NCBI GenBank assembly: GCA_035508495.1
Contig: DATJMX010000068.1
Span: 40,311-104,310, forward strand
Length of the DNA stretch: 64,000 bases
Source of the DNA: Candidatus Binataceae bacterium
Lineage (GTDB): Bacteria > Desulfobacterota > Binatia > Binatales > Binataceae
Direction of reading: 5' to 3'
Below the pieces are notes generated by a model. The model was not told the DNA's origin, did not search any database, and saw nothing but the letters and a program-made list of their open reading frames with translations. Position numbers and translations under genes: made by a program. This document shows positions 7,107 to 15,817 of the stretch, piece by piece. Position 1 is the first letter of the stretch. Each line of letters starts with the position of its first letter.

Positions 7107-9614
7107 CTAGTGACTCAGGGCCGGGAGCGGAACAGTCAATGTGTCGTAGACCGTGATTCTCGGCGCGTAGGCGGCCTGGAAAATCCCGATTCCTTCGGCG
7201 GGCCGAATCAGGTTCGTTCTATCCAATATGTTCAGCAGAGTGATTCGATCGGTTATCTCGCCGATGTATGGCACTTTGAAACTGCGTTGACCGCTCAGAT
7301 CGACCTGCACGACATGAGGTAGTGAATCGAGGTCGGCGAAACCGCCGCGCAGTCCGCTGCTGTAGATTACGCTCGCGCTGAATGAGTATGGCTTCGGCGA
7401 ATAGGTAATACCGCCCGAGGCGCCGTACTCCGGCTGATGGTCGAGCACTATGTAATGGCGATTTATATAAGCGAGCTCATCGGGGTCGAAATTGAACTGG
7501 CCCGTGGCGACTCCTTTCTGCACGTTCCGCCCGATCGTGGTACTGGCGTAGACCGACAGATTTCGTCTGCGATAGGTAAGCGCCGTCTCAGTACCCCAGA
7601 TGTAGCCCTTGTTGTAATTAAACGGCGCAAAAATCGGCACGCTTCCGAACTGCCCGGTATCCAGGTAATGCTTGTTGTATTCGTAGAATGCATCTTCGGA
7701 CAGAGTGAGATTCTCGATCGGAGTATGCACTACGCCGGCGTCCCACTCGTAGTCGTCTTCCGTCTCGGGCGTGACGACTCCGGTGCCCGCCTCGCCCGTG
7801 GTTCCGGCAAAGGCCGCCGGCGCACCGGGTGAGATTCCTTGAAAGCTCGGCACTTGCATGTAGCGGGCAAAACCACCGTGCAAAGTAGTATTCTTCCACG
7901 GCAGGTAAACGAGGTTGATCGTCGGATCGATCTGGTTGTTGTAGGTAAACCCGCTTAGCCGATCCCATCGAACGCCGACGTTGACGTGGAATTTTTCGCT
8001 GGGCTGCCACGTGTCTTGAACGTAAATGCCGGACAGGAGATTTATCTTGTTCGCGTTGTTGATTACGCGCACCGGGACATCGCTGGTGGGATCGCCCGCC
8101 GAATCAACCGGGAAGACCAGCGAGTTATCGTCGGCTTCGACGCCATACTCGCCCAGGTAACCGCCCAGCCCGAAAGTATGATCGCCGTATTTGTAGGTCA
8201 GATCGCCCTGGAGCGTGTTGTCGAGATCGCTGTGAAACGCCGTTGACGACACTCCCTGGTAAATCAACTCGCCCACATTATCAGGCTCGAAGCTCTGCGA
8301 TATGTAGTGCGCTGAGTATGCAACCTGATACGACAGATCGGTCGTGGGCGCGGAGCTGAGCGACACGATTCCAAGGTAATCGCGAAAGTTGAGGTACGAA
8401 TTGATTGCGGCCGAAGGATAGTAATTCACACCCACGAGCGGGAACTGCGGCGGCAGATTCGCCTGATTGGGCAGTTGGTTGTCGCTCGCCGCGACCGAGG
8501 TAAGCAGACTCAAGCGAGTCGTGGGGCTCAGATTATACGTGAAGAATCCGAAACCCTGGCCCTGGTTTGAATAGTCGTGGATCGCATCGGGCTGCGGCGT
8601 CGCGGAGCTAAACGCAGTATTGCTCTGGCTGTAAAGTCCGCTCACATAGTAACTGAAATTCCCGGCGCATCCGCCGTACTGGAAGCTGGGTTGCACCGTG
8701 TCGCGCTGGCCGCCGTAGATGCTCGCGCTGCCGCCCGGCTGCTCGCATCCATCCTTGGTCTGGATATTGACGACGCCGCCGGTCGCGTAGCTGTAGCGCG
8801 AGGGCAGGATACCGTCGAGCAGGCTCAATTGCTCGACGAACATCGGATTGATCATCGAGATGAACGGAGGATTGGTGTTGATATCCAGCGGCACCATCAC
8901 GCCGTTGATCTGATACTGAAATTGCGGACCTTCGGTGTTACGGATGTGAATCTGCTGATTCTGATCGATTGCAACGCCCGGCATCTGAACGAGTACGTCG
9001 GTGATAGTCGTATTCTCACCGCGCGGCAGGTTCGCAATATCTTTTGCCGTCACGGTGTAGCGGTTGGCGCCCGTGGCCGAGACTCCGTTCGGCGCGCGAA
9101 TAACGTTGGCATGCACCGGCACGGTGAGGGCCGTTGAGGTCGCGAGCGTGATCGTCAGCGGCTGCCCTGAACGAGGCGGAAGCGCCACAACCTTTGTCGC
9201 GGTCTTGTACCCGCTCTTTTCGGTCTTCAGGTCGTAGATTCCTGGCTTGGCTGGCGTGAGCACGAAGCGTCCAGCCGCGTCGGTTTTAGTATGCGCCGCG
9301 ATTTGTCCCTGCGAGTCGAGCAACCGGACGGTTGCCTGCGAGACCGGATGATCGAGAGCATCTGTAACTCTGCCAGTGATTTTTTGAACCTTCGCAAGAC
9401 AGATATGCGGCACTGCGAGATACAAAAGCCCGAAAAGGATGCCAATCGCCGCGTGAGCGAAGCTTCGAGGCTGAGCAAAAGCAGGAGAAGCGGGCCGGAA
9501 TCCGGTGGCCCAAGGAGGAGCTGCGTCGCAATTCAAATTCGATGACCAGGGTAAAGCTTGGCGCGACGTTTTAGCGACGAATTGAGCGATAAAAGGAGGA
9601 GCTGTCGAACACAT
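7107..9614 (-). CDS. TonB-dependent receptor with carboxypeptidase-regulatory-like domain
   Basis: 835 residues. After a long N-terminal leader, a hydrophobic signal segment ends near residue 74; residues about 78-160 form the Ig-like CarboxypepD_reg domain (ITGRVTDALDHPVSQATVRLLD); the plug follows (ENTTITDVLVQMPGV, QYQINGVMVP, GGVVNIQTKDG), then an aromatic-rich 22-strand-type beta-barrel. It imports a large ligand across the outer membrane using TonB energy; the ligand is not evident. The plug-proximal Cys pair (KDGCEQPG, YGGCAGN) may form a disulfide. The leader before the signal segment is odd and the true start may lie downstream of the ATG at 9614, although no better start codon is visible. 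Confidence 0.88.
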   Translation of the reverse strand: MCSTAPPFIAQFVAKTSRQALPWSSNLNCDAAPPWATGFRPASPAFAQPRSFAHAAIGILFGLLYLAVPHICLAKVQKITGRVTDALDHPVSQATVRLLDSQGQIAAHTKTDAAGRFVLTPAKPGIYDLKTEKSGYKTATKVVALPPRSGQPLTITLATSTALTVPVHANVIRAPNGVSATGANRYTVTAKDIANLPRGENTTITDVLVQMPGVAIDQNQQIHIRNTEGPQFQYQINGVMVPLDINTNPPFISMINPMFVEQLSLLDGILPSRYSYATGGVVNIQTKDGCEQPGGSASIYGGQRDTVQPSFQYGGCAGNFSYYVSGLYSQSNTAFSSATPQPDAIHDYSNQGQGFGFFTYNLSPTTRLSLLTSVAASDNQLPNQANLPPQFPLVGVNYYPSAAINSYLNFRDYLGIVSLSSAPTTDLSYQVAYSAHYISQSFEPDNVGELIYQGVSSTAFHSDLDNTLQGDLTYKYGDHTFGLGGYLGEYGVEADDNSLVFPVDSAGDPTSDVPVRVINNANKINLLSGIYVQDTWQPSEKFHVNVGVRWDRLSGFTYNNQIDPTINLVYLPWKNTTLHGGFARYMQVPSFQGISPGAPAAFAGTTGEAGTGVVTPETEDDYEWDAGVVHTPIENLTLSEDAFYEYNKHYLDTGQFGSVPIFAPFNYNKGYIWGTETALTYRRRNLSVYASTTIGRNVQKGVATGQFNFDPDELAYINRHYIVLDHQPEYGASGGITYSPKPYSFSASVIYSSGLRGGFADLDSLPHVVQVDLSGQRSFKVPYIGEITDRITLLNILDRTNLIRPAEGIGIFQAAYAPRITVYDTLTVPLPALSH

Positions 9615-9636
9615 AGAGGCGAAGCCAATCGAAAAC

Positions 9637-9677
9637 GAGAATGAATCTCAATATCGATACTTCGCCGTCGTTGTCAA
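9637..9677 (-). promoter_or_regulatory. Promoter and possible operator of the TonB receptor gene
   Basis: On the minus strand TTGACA (9677-9672) and GATATT (9655-9650) are separated by 16 bases, a good sigma-70 pair. Immediately downstream, overlapping the expected transcription start, lies the imperfect palindrome GAGAATGAATCTC (9637-9649). Its position fits a repressor site; it does not match a canonical Fur box, so the regulator is unknown. Confidence 0.5.
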
Positions 9678-9699
9678 GCGGCCTCTCCCCGGCGGGTCA

Positions 9700-9754
9700 G
9701 CCTCGGGCGAGGCTATTGATACGCAGCTTGAAACTCAGACATCTCAAGCTGCGT
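9700..9754. terminator. Two hairpins between ferritin-like gene and TonB receptor
   Basis: ACGCAGCTTGA (9721-9731) and TCAAGCTGCGT (9744-9754) form a perfect 11-bp stem; a second stem, GCCTCG/CGAGGC, lies at 9700-9713. They follow the ferritin-like gene on the minus strand but lack a clear U-tract, so termination is only one possible role. Confidence 0.4.
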
Positions 9755-9840
9755 TACATCCGGCTGTGTGCAGTGGCACGTCTCGCTTTGCGGGCGAGGT
9801 TATCCAAAGAAAGTCGCGAGCGGAGAGTGGGATAGGACGG

Positions 9841-10380
9841 TTAGCTGGCGGCCCAGTGGCGGAGGGTTTCCGCGTGACGATTTACCAGCGCGTCGCATCG
9901 ATGGAGGAGTTCCGAGTTCTGGCTGTGACGCTCGATCATGTAGCTCAGCTCGCCGAGATCGTGCACCAGCAAACGCATGCAGCGCTCGTATTCGTCGGGG
10001 GTCTGTAGAGCTTTCAGGAGATCGGCGACGAGATCTTCGAGCTCGGTTTCTTCGACTTCGAGCGCCATTGCGAGCGCACGCTCAAGTGGGAGTGCAGCGA
10101 CAGCCTCGCGATGCGCTCGGGCGAGGAGCTCCTTCAGTTTCAGGATCGTGTCGTTCTCGAGCGAGATCGGACTTGGCTTGTCGAGCTTTCCTTCGATCTC
10201 GAGCACTGTCGTCACCAGGTGCAGGGCGCCGACGTGACGGGCTTCGTCGCGCGCCATCCCGAACCAGAAATCCCGGATCTCGGCATTTCCTTCGAATATG
10301 CGCGAGAGTTGCGCATACAGCGACATGCTCTCCTGCTCTAGTGCGATCGTCGTGGCGAGGACTTCGCGCGTCGTGGGCAT
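9841..10380 (-). CDS. Ferritin-like / rubrerythrin-family protein
   Basis: 179 residues, all-helical. Residues typical of a di-iron four-helix bundle are spaced as expected: Glu in ALEQESMSLY (helix 1), DEARH about 30 residues later (helix 2), paired Glu in LEVEETELED (helix 3) and an E-R-H group in YMIERHSQNSE (helix 4). Family members store iron or handle peroxide and oxygen stress. It stands alone downstream of rny's terminator and upstream of the TonB receptor; a joint role in iron handling is inference. Confidence 0.75.
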   Translation of the reverse strand: MPTTREVLATTIALEQESMSLYAQLSRIFEGNAEIRDFWFGMARDEARHVGALHLVTTVLEIEGKLDKPSPISLENDTILKLKELLARAHREAVAALPLERALAMALEVEETELEDLVADLLKALQTPDEYERCMRLLVHDLGELSYMIERHSQNSELLHRCDALVNRHAETLRHWAAS

Positions 10381-10422
10381 CGTGGCGCGATGATACCGCT
10401 TGCTTCGATTCCCCGTAAAGCG

Positions 10423-10452
10423 AAAACGCCCGGCCGCATCGGCGGCCGGGCG
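10423..10452 (-). terminator. Rho-independent terminator of the rny operon
   Basis: CGCCCGGCCG (10427-10436) and CGGCCGGGCG (10443-10452) form a perfect 10-bp GC stem with a 6-base loop. Read on the minus strand it is followed by TTTT (10426-10423), starting 26 bases after the rny stop codon. Confidence 0.85.
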
Positions 10453-10478
10453 CTCAGGTTTATCTCCAATCGCGAGCG

Positions 10479-12041
10479 CTACTTCGCAAGCTCTGTTGCG
10501 CGCGTTTCACGGATGACCGTTACGCGAATTTGACCCGGATAGGTCATATCGGTTTCGATCTTTCGCGCCACGTCGCGCGCGAGCATCGTCGTGTCTTCGT
10601 CGGTTACCTGGTTGGGTTCAACTATGATGCGCATTTCGCGGCCGGCCTGCACGGCGAAGCATTTCTCGACGCCCTTGAACGACTTGGCGATCGCTTCGAG
10701 GTCTTCGAGCCGCTTCACGTAGCTTTCGAGCACTTCGCGCCGCGCACCCGGTCGCGCGCCCGAGAGCGCATCAGCAGCATCGACGAGCGGCGCGAGAATC
10801 GTCTCGGCCTTAACTTCCTCGTGATGCGCCGCGATGGCGTTGACGATCTTCGCCGACTCGCCGTACTTGCGCGCGATTTCGCCGCCAATCAACGCATGCG
10901 ATCCTTCGACCTCGTGCGTCAGCGCTTTGCCGATATCGTGCAGAAGCGCCGCGCGGCGAGCCTGCTTTTCGTTGAGCCCGAGCTCGGCCGCCATCGCACC
11001 GCAGATAAACGCCGCTTCGATCGAGTGCATCAGCACATTCTGCGCGTACGAATACCGATACTTGAGCATCCCGAGCAGTTTAACGAGTTCCGGATGCACG
11101 CCGTGCACGCCGCATTCGATGATGGCGCGCTGGCCCGCTTCGCGAATCGATTCCTCGACTTCCTGCTCGGCCTTGCGGATTACTTCTTCGATACGACCCG
11201 GATGAATTCGGCCGTCGGAGATGAGGCGTTCGAGGCCGACCCGCGCGATCTCGCGGCGAATCGGATTGTGACATGAGATAACGACCGCCTCGGGCGTGTC
11301 GTCGATTATGATGTCGACGCCAGTTGCGGCTTCGATCGCGCGGATATTGCGGCCTTCGCGACCGATGATGCGGCCCTTCATTTCATCGTTGGGGAGAGCG
11401 ATCACGGCGACGGTGCGCTCGGTGACGAATTCACCGGCGAGCCGCTCGATGGCAATCGAGACGATTCGCTTGGCGCGGCGATCCGCCTCCTCGCGCGCTT
11501 CTTCTTCGACAACGCGAATATGCTTGGCAGCCTCGGTGCGCGCGGCGCCGAGCATTTCGTCGATGAGCGAGCGCTTGGCTTCCTCGCGAGTCAGTCCGGC
11601 CACCTGTTCGAGGCGATTGCGTGCTTCCTCGATAAGGGCGTCTCGTTCGGCTTCCTTTTCGCCGATATTTTTCTCGCGCGTGCGAACGCTCTGGTCGCGG
11701 CGGTTGAGATCAGCCTCGCGGCGCTCGAATGCCTCGAGCCGTTTGTCGATAGTCTCTTCGCGGCTTTCGAGTTTCTGCTCGAGCGCGGAGAGTTCGGTGC
11801 GGCGCTCGCGCATCTCGCGCTCGGCGTCGGCGCGGGCGCTGACCAGCAGATCCTTGGCCTTGACCTCGGCCTCTTTGACGATAAGTTCCCTCTTGCTTTG
11901 TGCCTCCTTGGTTATGTCCTCAGCTTGAGCTCGCGTAGCCTCCAGGTTAACGGCGTCCTTCTGCCGTTGGTTTGACCCTACAATCCACGAGACCACGCCA
12001 CCAATTATCAATCCCAGGATCAGTCCGAGAATTAGATGCAC
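10479..12041 (-). CDS. rny: Ribonuclease Y
   Basis: 520 residues, full length for RNase Y, the membrane-anchored endoribonuclease that starts mRNA decay. Domains in order: N-terminal transmembrane helix (residues about 3-22), a long charged coiled coil (about 25-205), a KH RNA-binding domain with GRIIGREGRNIRAIE, and an HD domain with LLHDIGK and AHHEEV metal ligands, ending in a C-terminal domain with YPGQIRVTVIRE. The start is GTG at 12041, with GGAGGT 7-8 bases upstream. Its first 95 bases overlap the end of the upstream cyclo-ligase gene in another frame. Confidence 0.97.
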   Translation of the reverse strand: MHLILGLILGLIIGGVVSWIVGSNQRQKDAVNLEATRAQAEDITKEAQSKRELIVKEAEVKAKDLLVSARADAEREMRERRTELSALEQKLESREETIDKRLEAFERREADLNRRDQSVRTREKNIGEKEAERDALIEEARNRLEQVAGLTREEAKRSLIDEMLGAARTEAAKHIRVVEEEAREEADRRAKRIVSIAIERLAGEFVTERTVAVIALPNDEMKGRIIGREGRNIRAIEAATGVDIIIDDTPEAVVISCHNPIRREIARVGLERLISDGRIHPGRIEEVIRKAEQEVEESIREAGQRAIIECGVHGVHPELVKLLGMLKYRYSYAQNVLMHSIEAAFICGAMAAELGLNEKQARRAALLHDIGKALTHEVEGSHALIGGEIARKYGESAKIVNAIAAHHEEVKAETILAPLVDAADALSGARPGARREVLESYVKRLEDLEAIAKSFKGVEKCFAVQAGREMRIIVEPNQVTDEDTTMLARDVARKIETDMTYPGQIRVTVIRETRATELAK

Positions 12042-12666
12042 CCGGGTGTACCTCCTCGGTCAGAGCGTCGCCGTCCAGCAGTGGCGTGTCGCCGGAGCGG
12101 AGTAGCGCTGACTCAGTCGCGATAAAGTTGAGCCGCCGATCGTGTTCCTCATGGGGAACGCGGTCGAGCAGCTGGAATGAATAGGCAAGACCCACACTGA
12201 TCGCTTCACGGCCGAGATTGGCCAGAAAACGGTCATAATGGCCCCCGCCCCGGCCCAGCCTGTGGCCCTCGCGACCGAAAGCCAGGCCGGGCACGCATAC
12301 GAGAACATCGCCGAGCCGCGACGAATCGACGGCTGACAGACTCGGATCAGGTTCCAAAATTCCGAACGCGCCGACACGAAGCTCGCTCGATGAGCGCACC
12401 TCGACCGCCGAAATCGTGTTCGACGCTTTTTCGATTCGCGGAAAAAACACCGCGCGCCGCGATGCAAGCACGGCCTCGAAGATCAGATCGGTCGAAACTT
12501 CGCCACCGGCCGCCGCGTAGATCATAATCGAGCGGCATCCGCGATAGAGCGGCGAACTAAGAATGTGATGCTGGATTTGTTCGGAGTGCGCGCGCGTCCA
12601 CGCTTGATCGAGCGCCGAGCGCGAGGCCGCCATGACGGCGCGGAAGTATTTTTTTTCAACCGCCAC
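11947..12666 (-). CDS. 5-formyltetrahydrofolate cyclo-ligase
   Basis: 239 residues, ATP-dependent conversion of 5-formyl-THF to 5,10-methenyl-THF. The family signature is FGREGHRLGRGGGHYDRFL near the middle, with PRI and the folate-side residues upstream. The start is read as GTG at 12666, since the conserved first helix (KKYFRAVMAASR) needs it; an ATG at 12633 would cut into that helix. The GTG sits in the stem of a hairpin (CCGCC...GGAC AAAA GTCC...GGCGG), which could modulate translation. The C-terminus runs about 45 residues past the usual family end, and this tail is encoded over the start of rny. Confidence 0.88.
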   Translation of the reverse strand: MAVEKKYFRAVMAASRSALDQAWTRAHSEQIQHHILSSPLYRGCRSIMIYAAAGGEVSTDLIFEAVLASRRAVFFPRIEKASNTISAVEVRSSSELRVGAFGILEPDPSLSAVDSSRLGDVLVCVPGLAFGREGHRLGRGGGHYDRFLANLGREAISVGLAYSFQLLDRVPHEEHDRRLNFIATESALLRSGDTPLLDGDALTEEVHPGASNSRTDPGIDNWWRGLVDCRVKPTAEGRR

Positions 12667-12902
12667 GGACTTTTGTCCACGGCGGGAAGCGCGGAATTAG
12701 CTACTCATCCGGCGCATTGCCCGGAGTGCATTTTTCGACTCGGCATCCTCATGCCGTCTGCGAATGGATCTATGATTGAAGCCTCCATCGAGGCGATATC
12801 AAAAATTCGCACAGGCCTGTCACAATCCTTCGAGGCCTCGAGAGTCGTCCCTCGCCCCCGCCCATAACCCTCTCGCAAATCTATCCGCTTAACGGTCATC
12901 GC
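12667..12902 (-). ncRNA. Candidate 6S RNA (ssrS) site
   Basis: This 236-base gap lies between zapA and the cyclo-ligase gene, the same order (zapA-ssrS-fcl) that holds 6S RNA in many proteobacteria, and its length fits. Read on the minus strand it contains several complementary blocks: CTGTGCGAA pairs with TTCGCAG further on, GGCAT/ATGCC forms a hairpin, and GCACTC...GAGTAGC closes another. I could not align it to a 6S consensus by eye. A 64-codon reading frame (12705-12899) also exists but has no recognisable features. The call rests mainly on synteny. Confidence 0.4.
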
Positions 12903-13178
12903 TCAAACTTCACCGTCGATCGCCGCGGACAGGCGCTCATTCATAGCCGTGAGCCGGGACACGAGCTCCTGATGCTCGCGCCTGAGCCGTTCCAGCTCAT
13001 CGGCAAAATTTAACGCGGCCAGGATCGCGACGTTGACCGAATTCACGGTCCGCGACCCGGCGCGAATACCCTTGATCCGTTCGTCAACGGTCTCGGCCAG
13101 GGCTTTTACCCACTCATCGTCAGCATCGCTGGCGACGATGAGGCTCTGTCCCATGATCTGGACGTTGACGCCTTTCAT
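12903..13178 (-). CDS. zapA: Cell division protein ZapA
   Basis: 91 residues. The N-terminal half has the ZapA pattern (VNVQIMGQSLIVASDADDEWVKALAETVDERIK), with VNVAILAALNFADELERLRRE leading into the C-terminal coiled coil. ZapA binds and bundles FtsZ filaments at mid-cell. It follows the coiled-coil ZapB-like gene by 7 bases and precedes the 6S RNA candidate, the classical context. Confidence 0.92.
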   Translation of the reverse strand: MKGVNVQIMGQSLIVASDADDEWVKALAETVDERIKGIRAGSRTVNSVNVAILAALNFADELERLRREHQELVSRLTAMNERLSAAIDGEV

Positions 13179-13185
13179 AAAATCC

Positions 13186-13434
13186 CTACCCTAGATCTAT
13201 ACCGTCAAACCGGGCGAGAATCTTCTCGATCCGGGTGCGGATGTCATTGCGCTCGCCCTCATGCTGCTGATGCTCGAGGGTGAGCTGCTTGATTTGCGCG
13301 GCAGCATCCGCGTAGCGCTTTTCACTTTCGGCCAGCTTTTGCGCGAGTTGTTCGTTTTCTTTGCGCAATTGCTGAATTCGTGTGACCGAAGCCTGAATTC
13401 TATCGTCAAGTTGTTTGAGGACATCCAGTGCCAT
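13186..13434 (-). CDS. zapB: ZapB-like coiled-coil cell division protein
   Basis: 82 residues that are almost one continuous coiled coil: leucines and isoleucines recur every 3-4 residues in LKQLDDRIQASVTRIQQL and the following helix. Size, composition and position next to zapA match ZapB, which bridges ZapA to the nucleoid. Coiled coils resemble each other by composition, so the neighbour carries much of the weight. It begins at ATG 13434, 46 bases after ftsY. Confidence 0.75.
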   Translation of the reverse strand: MALDVLKQLDDRIQASVTRIQQLRKENEQLAQKLAESEKRYADAAAQIKQLTLEHQQHEGERNDIRTRIEKILARFDGIDLG

Positions 13435-13454
13435 GGCAGGAAACTTCTACCTTT

Positions 13455-13484
13455 AGTTTAATTTTCGATTATTCCGACTGTCAA
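13455..13484 (-). promoter_or_regulatory. Promoter of the zapB-zapA-fcl-rny unit
   Basis: On the minus strand a perfect -35 TTGACA (13484-13479) and a -10 TAAACT (13460-13455) are 18 bases apart. The -35 contains the ftsY stop codon TGA. The predicted start lies about 15 bases before the zapB ATG. This suggests the division/6S/rny genes can be transcribed independently of ftsY. Confidence 0.5.
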
Positions 13485-14752
13485 GCGGCATAAGAACCGC
13501 TGGCAGACCCCTCGCCTTCGTCCGTCGCAAACAAAGCCTCCACGAATTCGCGCTCATCAAACTCGCGCAAATCTTCGAGGCCTTCACCCAAACCCACATA
13601 TCTGACCGGCACCTTGAGCCGATCCGCAATCGCGATTACTACGCCGCCCTTGGCCGTGCTGTCGAGCTTTGCCAGCACGACACCGGTCAGCGGGACGGAA
13701 TCGCCGAACGTTTTAGCCTGACTCAGGGCGTTTTGGCCGGTGTTAGCGTCGAGCACGAGCCAGGTCTCATGCGGAGCGCCGGGCAGCTCGCGCGCAACAA
13801 CGCGCGCGATCTTCTTCAACTCCTCCATGAGATTCACCTTGGTCTGGAGCCGGCCCGCCGTATCGATCAACACCGCACCCGCTTTGCGCGCGACGGCCGC
13901 CTTGACCGCATCGAAGGCGACCGCGGCAGGATCGGAGCCCTGCGCCTGCTTGATCATCTCCACGCCGATTCGATCGCACCAGACTTGGAGCTGCTCGATC
14001 GCGGCGGCACGGAACGTATCCGCCGCCGCAACGATCACGCTGCCACGCTCGGCCTTGAGCTTGGCTGCGAGCTTGGCGACGCTGGTCGTTTTGCCGACGC
14101 CATTCACACCAACCATCATGATGACAAGCGGCGCATCGCCCGAGCTCGCCGCGGGCCGCTGCGCCGTCGCGAGAATCCCGGCGATCTGATCTTTCAAGGC
14201 ATCGCGAATCGTCTCTTCGCGGCCGTCGTTCTTGAGCTTCTCGCGCACGGCGCCCGCGATCTTCATGCTCGCGTCGACGCCGACGTCGGCGGCGATCAGC
14301 GCCTCCTCGAGGCCTTCATAAATTTCATCGATCTTGGCGCTGCCCGTGATCGCGGCGCGCAGACGCTTCAGAAAATTCTCGCGAGTCTTGCGTAGCCCGA
14401 GTCCGATTCGCGCCGGCTGCTTCGCGGGCTCGACCTTCGGAGCTGCTACGACCGCAGGAGGTTCGGGCGCAGGCGGCTCGGGTTGAGCCTCGGGCGCAAC
14501 AGGCGCAGATTCTTCGACCGCTTCGATCTCGGGCGGCGCGGCGCGCGCGGGTTCCGCCGGCGGAGGCTCGACCTGCTGTGGCGGGAGCTCCTCGACCGCG
14601 GGATGCTTTTCTTCGAGCGTCGGAAACTCGACCACATCGACCGTGCGCTTCGCCTTCCTGAGACTCCATTGGATGAGGACTCCGGCGAAAACGAGTGCGC
14701 TGCCGACGACGGCCGCGATTACAACAATCAGCGCAATATCGGAGGCTTGCAC
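13481..14752 (-). CDS. ftsY: Signal recognition particle receptor FtsY
   Basis: 423 residues. An N-terminal hydrophobic helix (residues 6-28) is followed by an acidic, Pro/Glu/Ala-rich A region (to about 115) and the NG GTPase domain: GVNGVGKTTSVAKLAAKL (G1), DTFRAAAIEQL, DTAGRLQTK (G3), LAKLDSTAKGG (G4) and GLGEGLEDLREFD. FtsY receives SRP-ribosome complexes at the inner membrane. The start is GTG 14752 with AGGTG upstream. The clear membrane helix distinguishes it from E. coli FtsY, which lacks one. Confidence 0.96.
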   Translation of the reverse strand: MQASDIALIVVIAAVVGSALVFAGVLIQWSLRKAKRTVDVVEFPTLEEKHPAVEELPPQQVEPPPAEPARAAPPEIEAVEESAPVAPEAQPEPPAPEPPAVVAAPKVEPAKQPARIGLGLRKTRENFLKRLRAAITGSAKIDEIYEGLEEALIAADVGVDASMKIAGAVREKLKNDGREETIRDALKDQIAGILATAQRPAASSGDAPLVIMMVGVNGVGKTTSVAKLAAKLKAERGSVIVAAADTFRAAAIEQLQVWCDRIGVEMIKQAQGSDPAAVAFDAVKAAVARKAGAVLIDTAGRLQTKVNLMEELKKIARVVARELPGAPHETWLVLDANTGQNALSQAKTFGDSVPLTGVVLAKLDSTAKGGVVIAIADRLKVPVRYVGLGEGLEDLREFDEREFVEALFATDEGEGSASGSYAA

Positions 14753-14958
14753 GACTTGAACACCTGCACAGAACTTGCGGCGCGGGACCGCCGCGCGAAA
14801 TCATCCAGCGCGAACAGAGAATAACAGCACCATCCGAATTCTGAAACCTCAAGCACCGGATAGCGCCACACTGGCTGATCCGCATATAAAAAGAGATCGC
14901 CGAACGTGCTCGTACCATCGGCGTCGGTCTTCGAAAAAACATCTCCGGGAGTTCGTAA

Positions 14959-15810
14959 ATGGGCAAGCTCGATGGAAAAGTCGCAATCGTAACCGGCGCC
15001 AGCCGCGGGATCGGCAAGGAGATCGCGGCCCTGTTTGCGGCCGAAGGCGCGCGCGTCATATGCAGCGCGCGCACGCTTCATGAAGGCGAGCACAAGCTGC
15101 TCGAGGGCTCGCTCGAAACCACGGTCGCGGGAATCAGGAACGCGGGCGGCGAAGCAACCGCAGTGACTTGCGACGTATCGTCGGAGGCCGATTGCGAAAA
15201 GCTCGTCAACGAAACCAAGAAAATCTACGGGCCATGCGACGTGCTCGTGAACAACGCGGCGCTCACCTATTTCATCCCGCTGAAGGACTTCGAGCCGAAA
15301 CGCTGGATGCGCTCATTTTCAGTCAACCTGCACGGGCCGTTCATGATGAGCCGCCTGGTGCTCCAGGACATGATCGCGCGCAAAAAGGGCTCAATCGTGA
15401 ACATCTCGTCGGGCGCGGCGATCGGCCCCGGCCGTGGACCATACGGCAAAGAAAAGTTCCTGCCCGGCTCGGTATGCTACGGCGCGGAAAAAGCGGCGCT
15501 CGAGCGGATGACGCAGGGACTCGCCGAGGAAGTTTACGAATACGGAATCTCGGTGACCTGCCTCTCGCCGTCGCTGGTCGTCGCGACGCCCGGCACCGTG
15601 CATCATCACCTCGTGACAGGCGCCGATGATCCCACCGGCGAGCCGATCGAGTACATGGCCAAGGCGACGCTGCTGCTTGCGACCGAGCCGCTCGACAAAG
15701 TCACCGGATGGGTGACTTACAGTCAAACCGTGATGCTGAAGTACGGGCTAATCGACAAGGGCGTTGGCATCGGATTCGATCGCGACGGCAGCGGCTACAG
15801 CAAAATCTGA
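14959..15810 (+). CDS. Short-chain dehydrogenase/reductase
   Basis: 283 residues, Rossmann-fold NAD(P)-dependent oxidoreductase. TGASRGIG (about residues 12-19) binds the cofactor, CDVSS and NNAA are the classical next motifs, and the active-site Ser and Tyr-x3-Lys appear in NISSGAA and YGAEKAA. A roughly 15-residue insertion between NISSGAA and YGAEK and an extended C-terminal tail (VGIGFDRDGSGYSKI) place it among SDRs with a long substrate loop. It precedes the exonuclease gene by 7 bases. Confidence 0.9.
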   Translation: MGKLDGKVAIVTGASRGIGKEIAALFAAEGARVICSARTLHEGEHKLLEGSLETTVAGIRNAGGEATAVTCDVSSEADCEKLVNETKKIYGPCDVLVNNAALTYFIPLKDFEPKRWMRSFSVNLHGPFMMSRLVLQDMIARKKGSIVNISSGAAIGPGRGPYGKEKFLPGSVCYGAEKAALERMTQGLAEEVYEYGISVTCLSPSLVVATPGTVHHHLVTGADDPTGEPIEYMAKATLLLATEPLDKVTGWVTYSQTVMLKYGLIDKGVGIGFDRDGSGYSKI

Positions 15811-15817
15811 AGCGCAG

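Noticed and set aside
9615..9840. Possible cobalamin riboswitch ahead of the TonB receptor (GCCACTG on the minus strand)
   Set aside because: The other required conserved blocks (GGGAAG and the AGYC..ACCTGCC box) are not found in the right order.
12705..12899. 64-codon frame starting just after zapA
   Set aside because: It sits in the expected 6S RNA gap, has a poor ribosome site and no recognisable features; the RNA explanation is preferred, though a small protein cannot be excluded.
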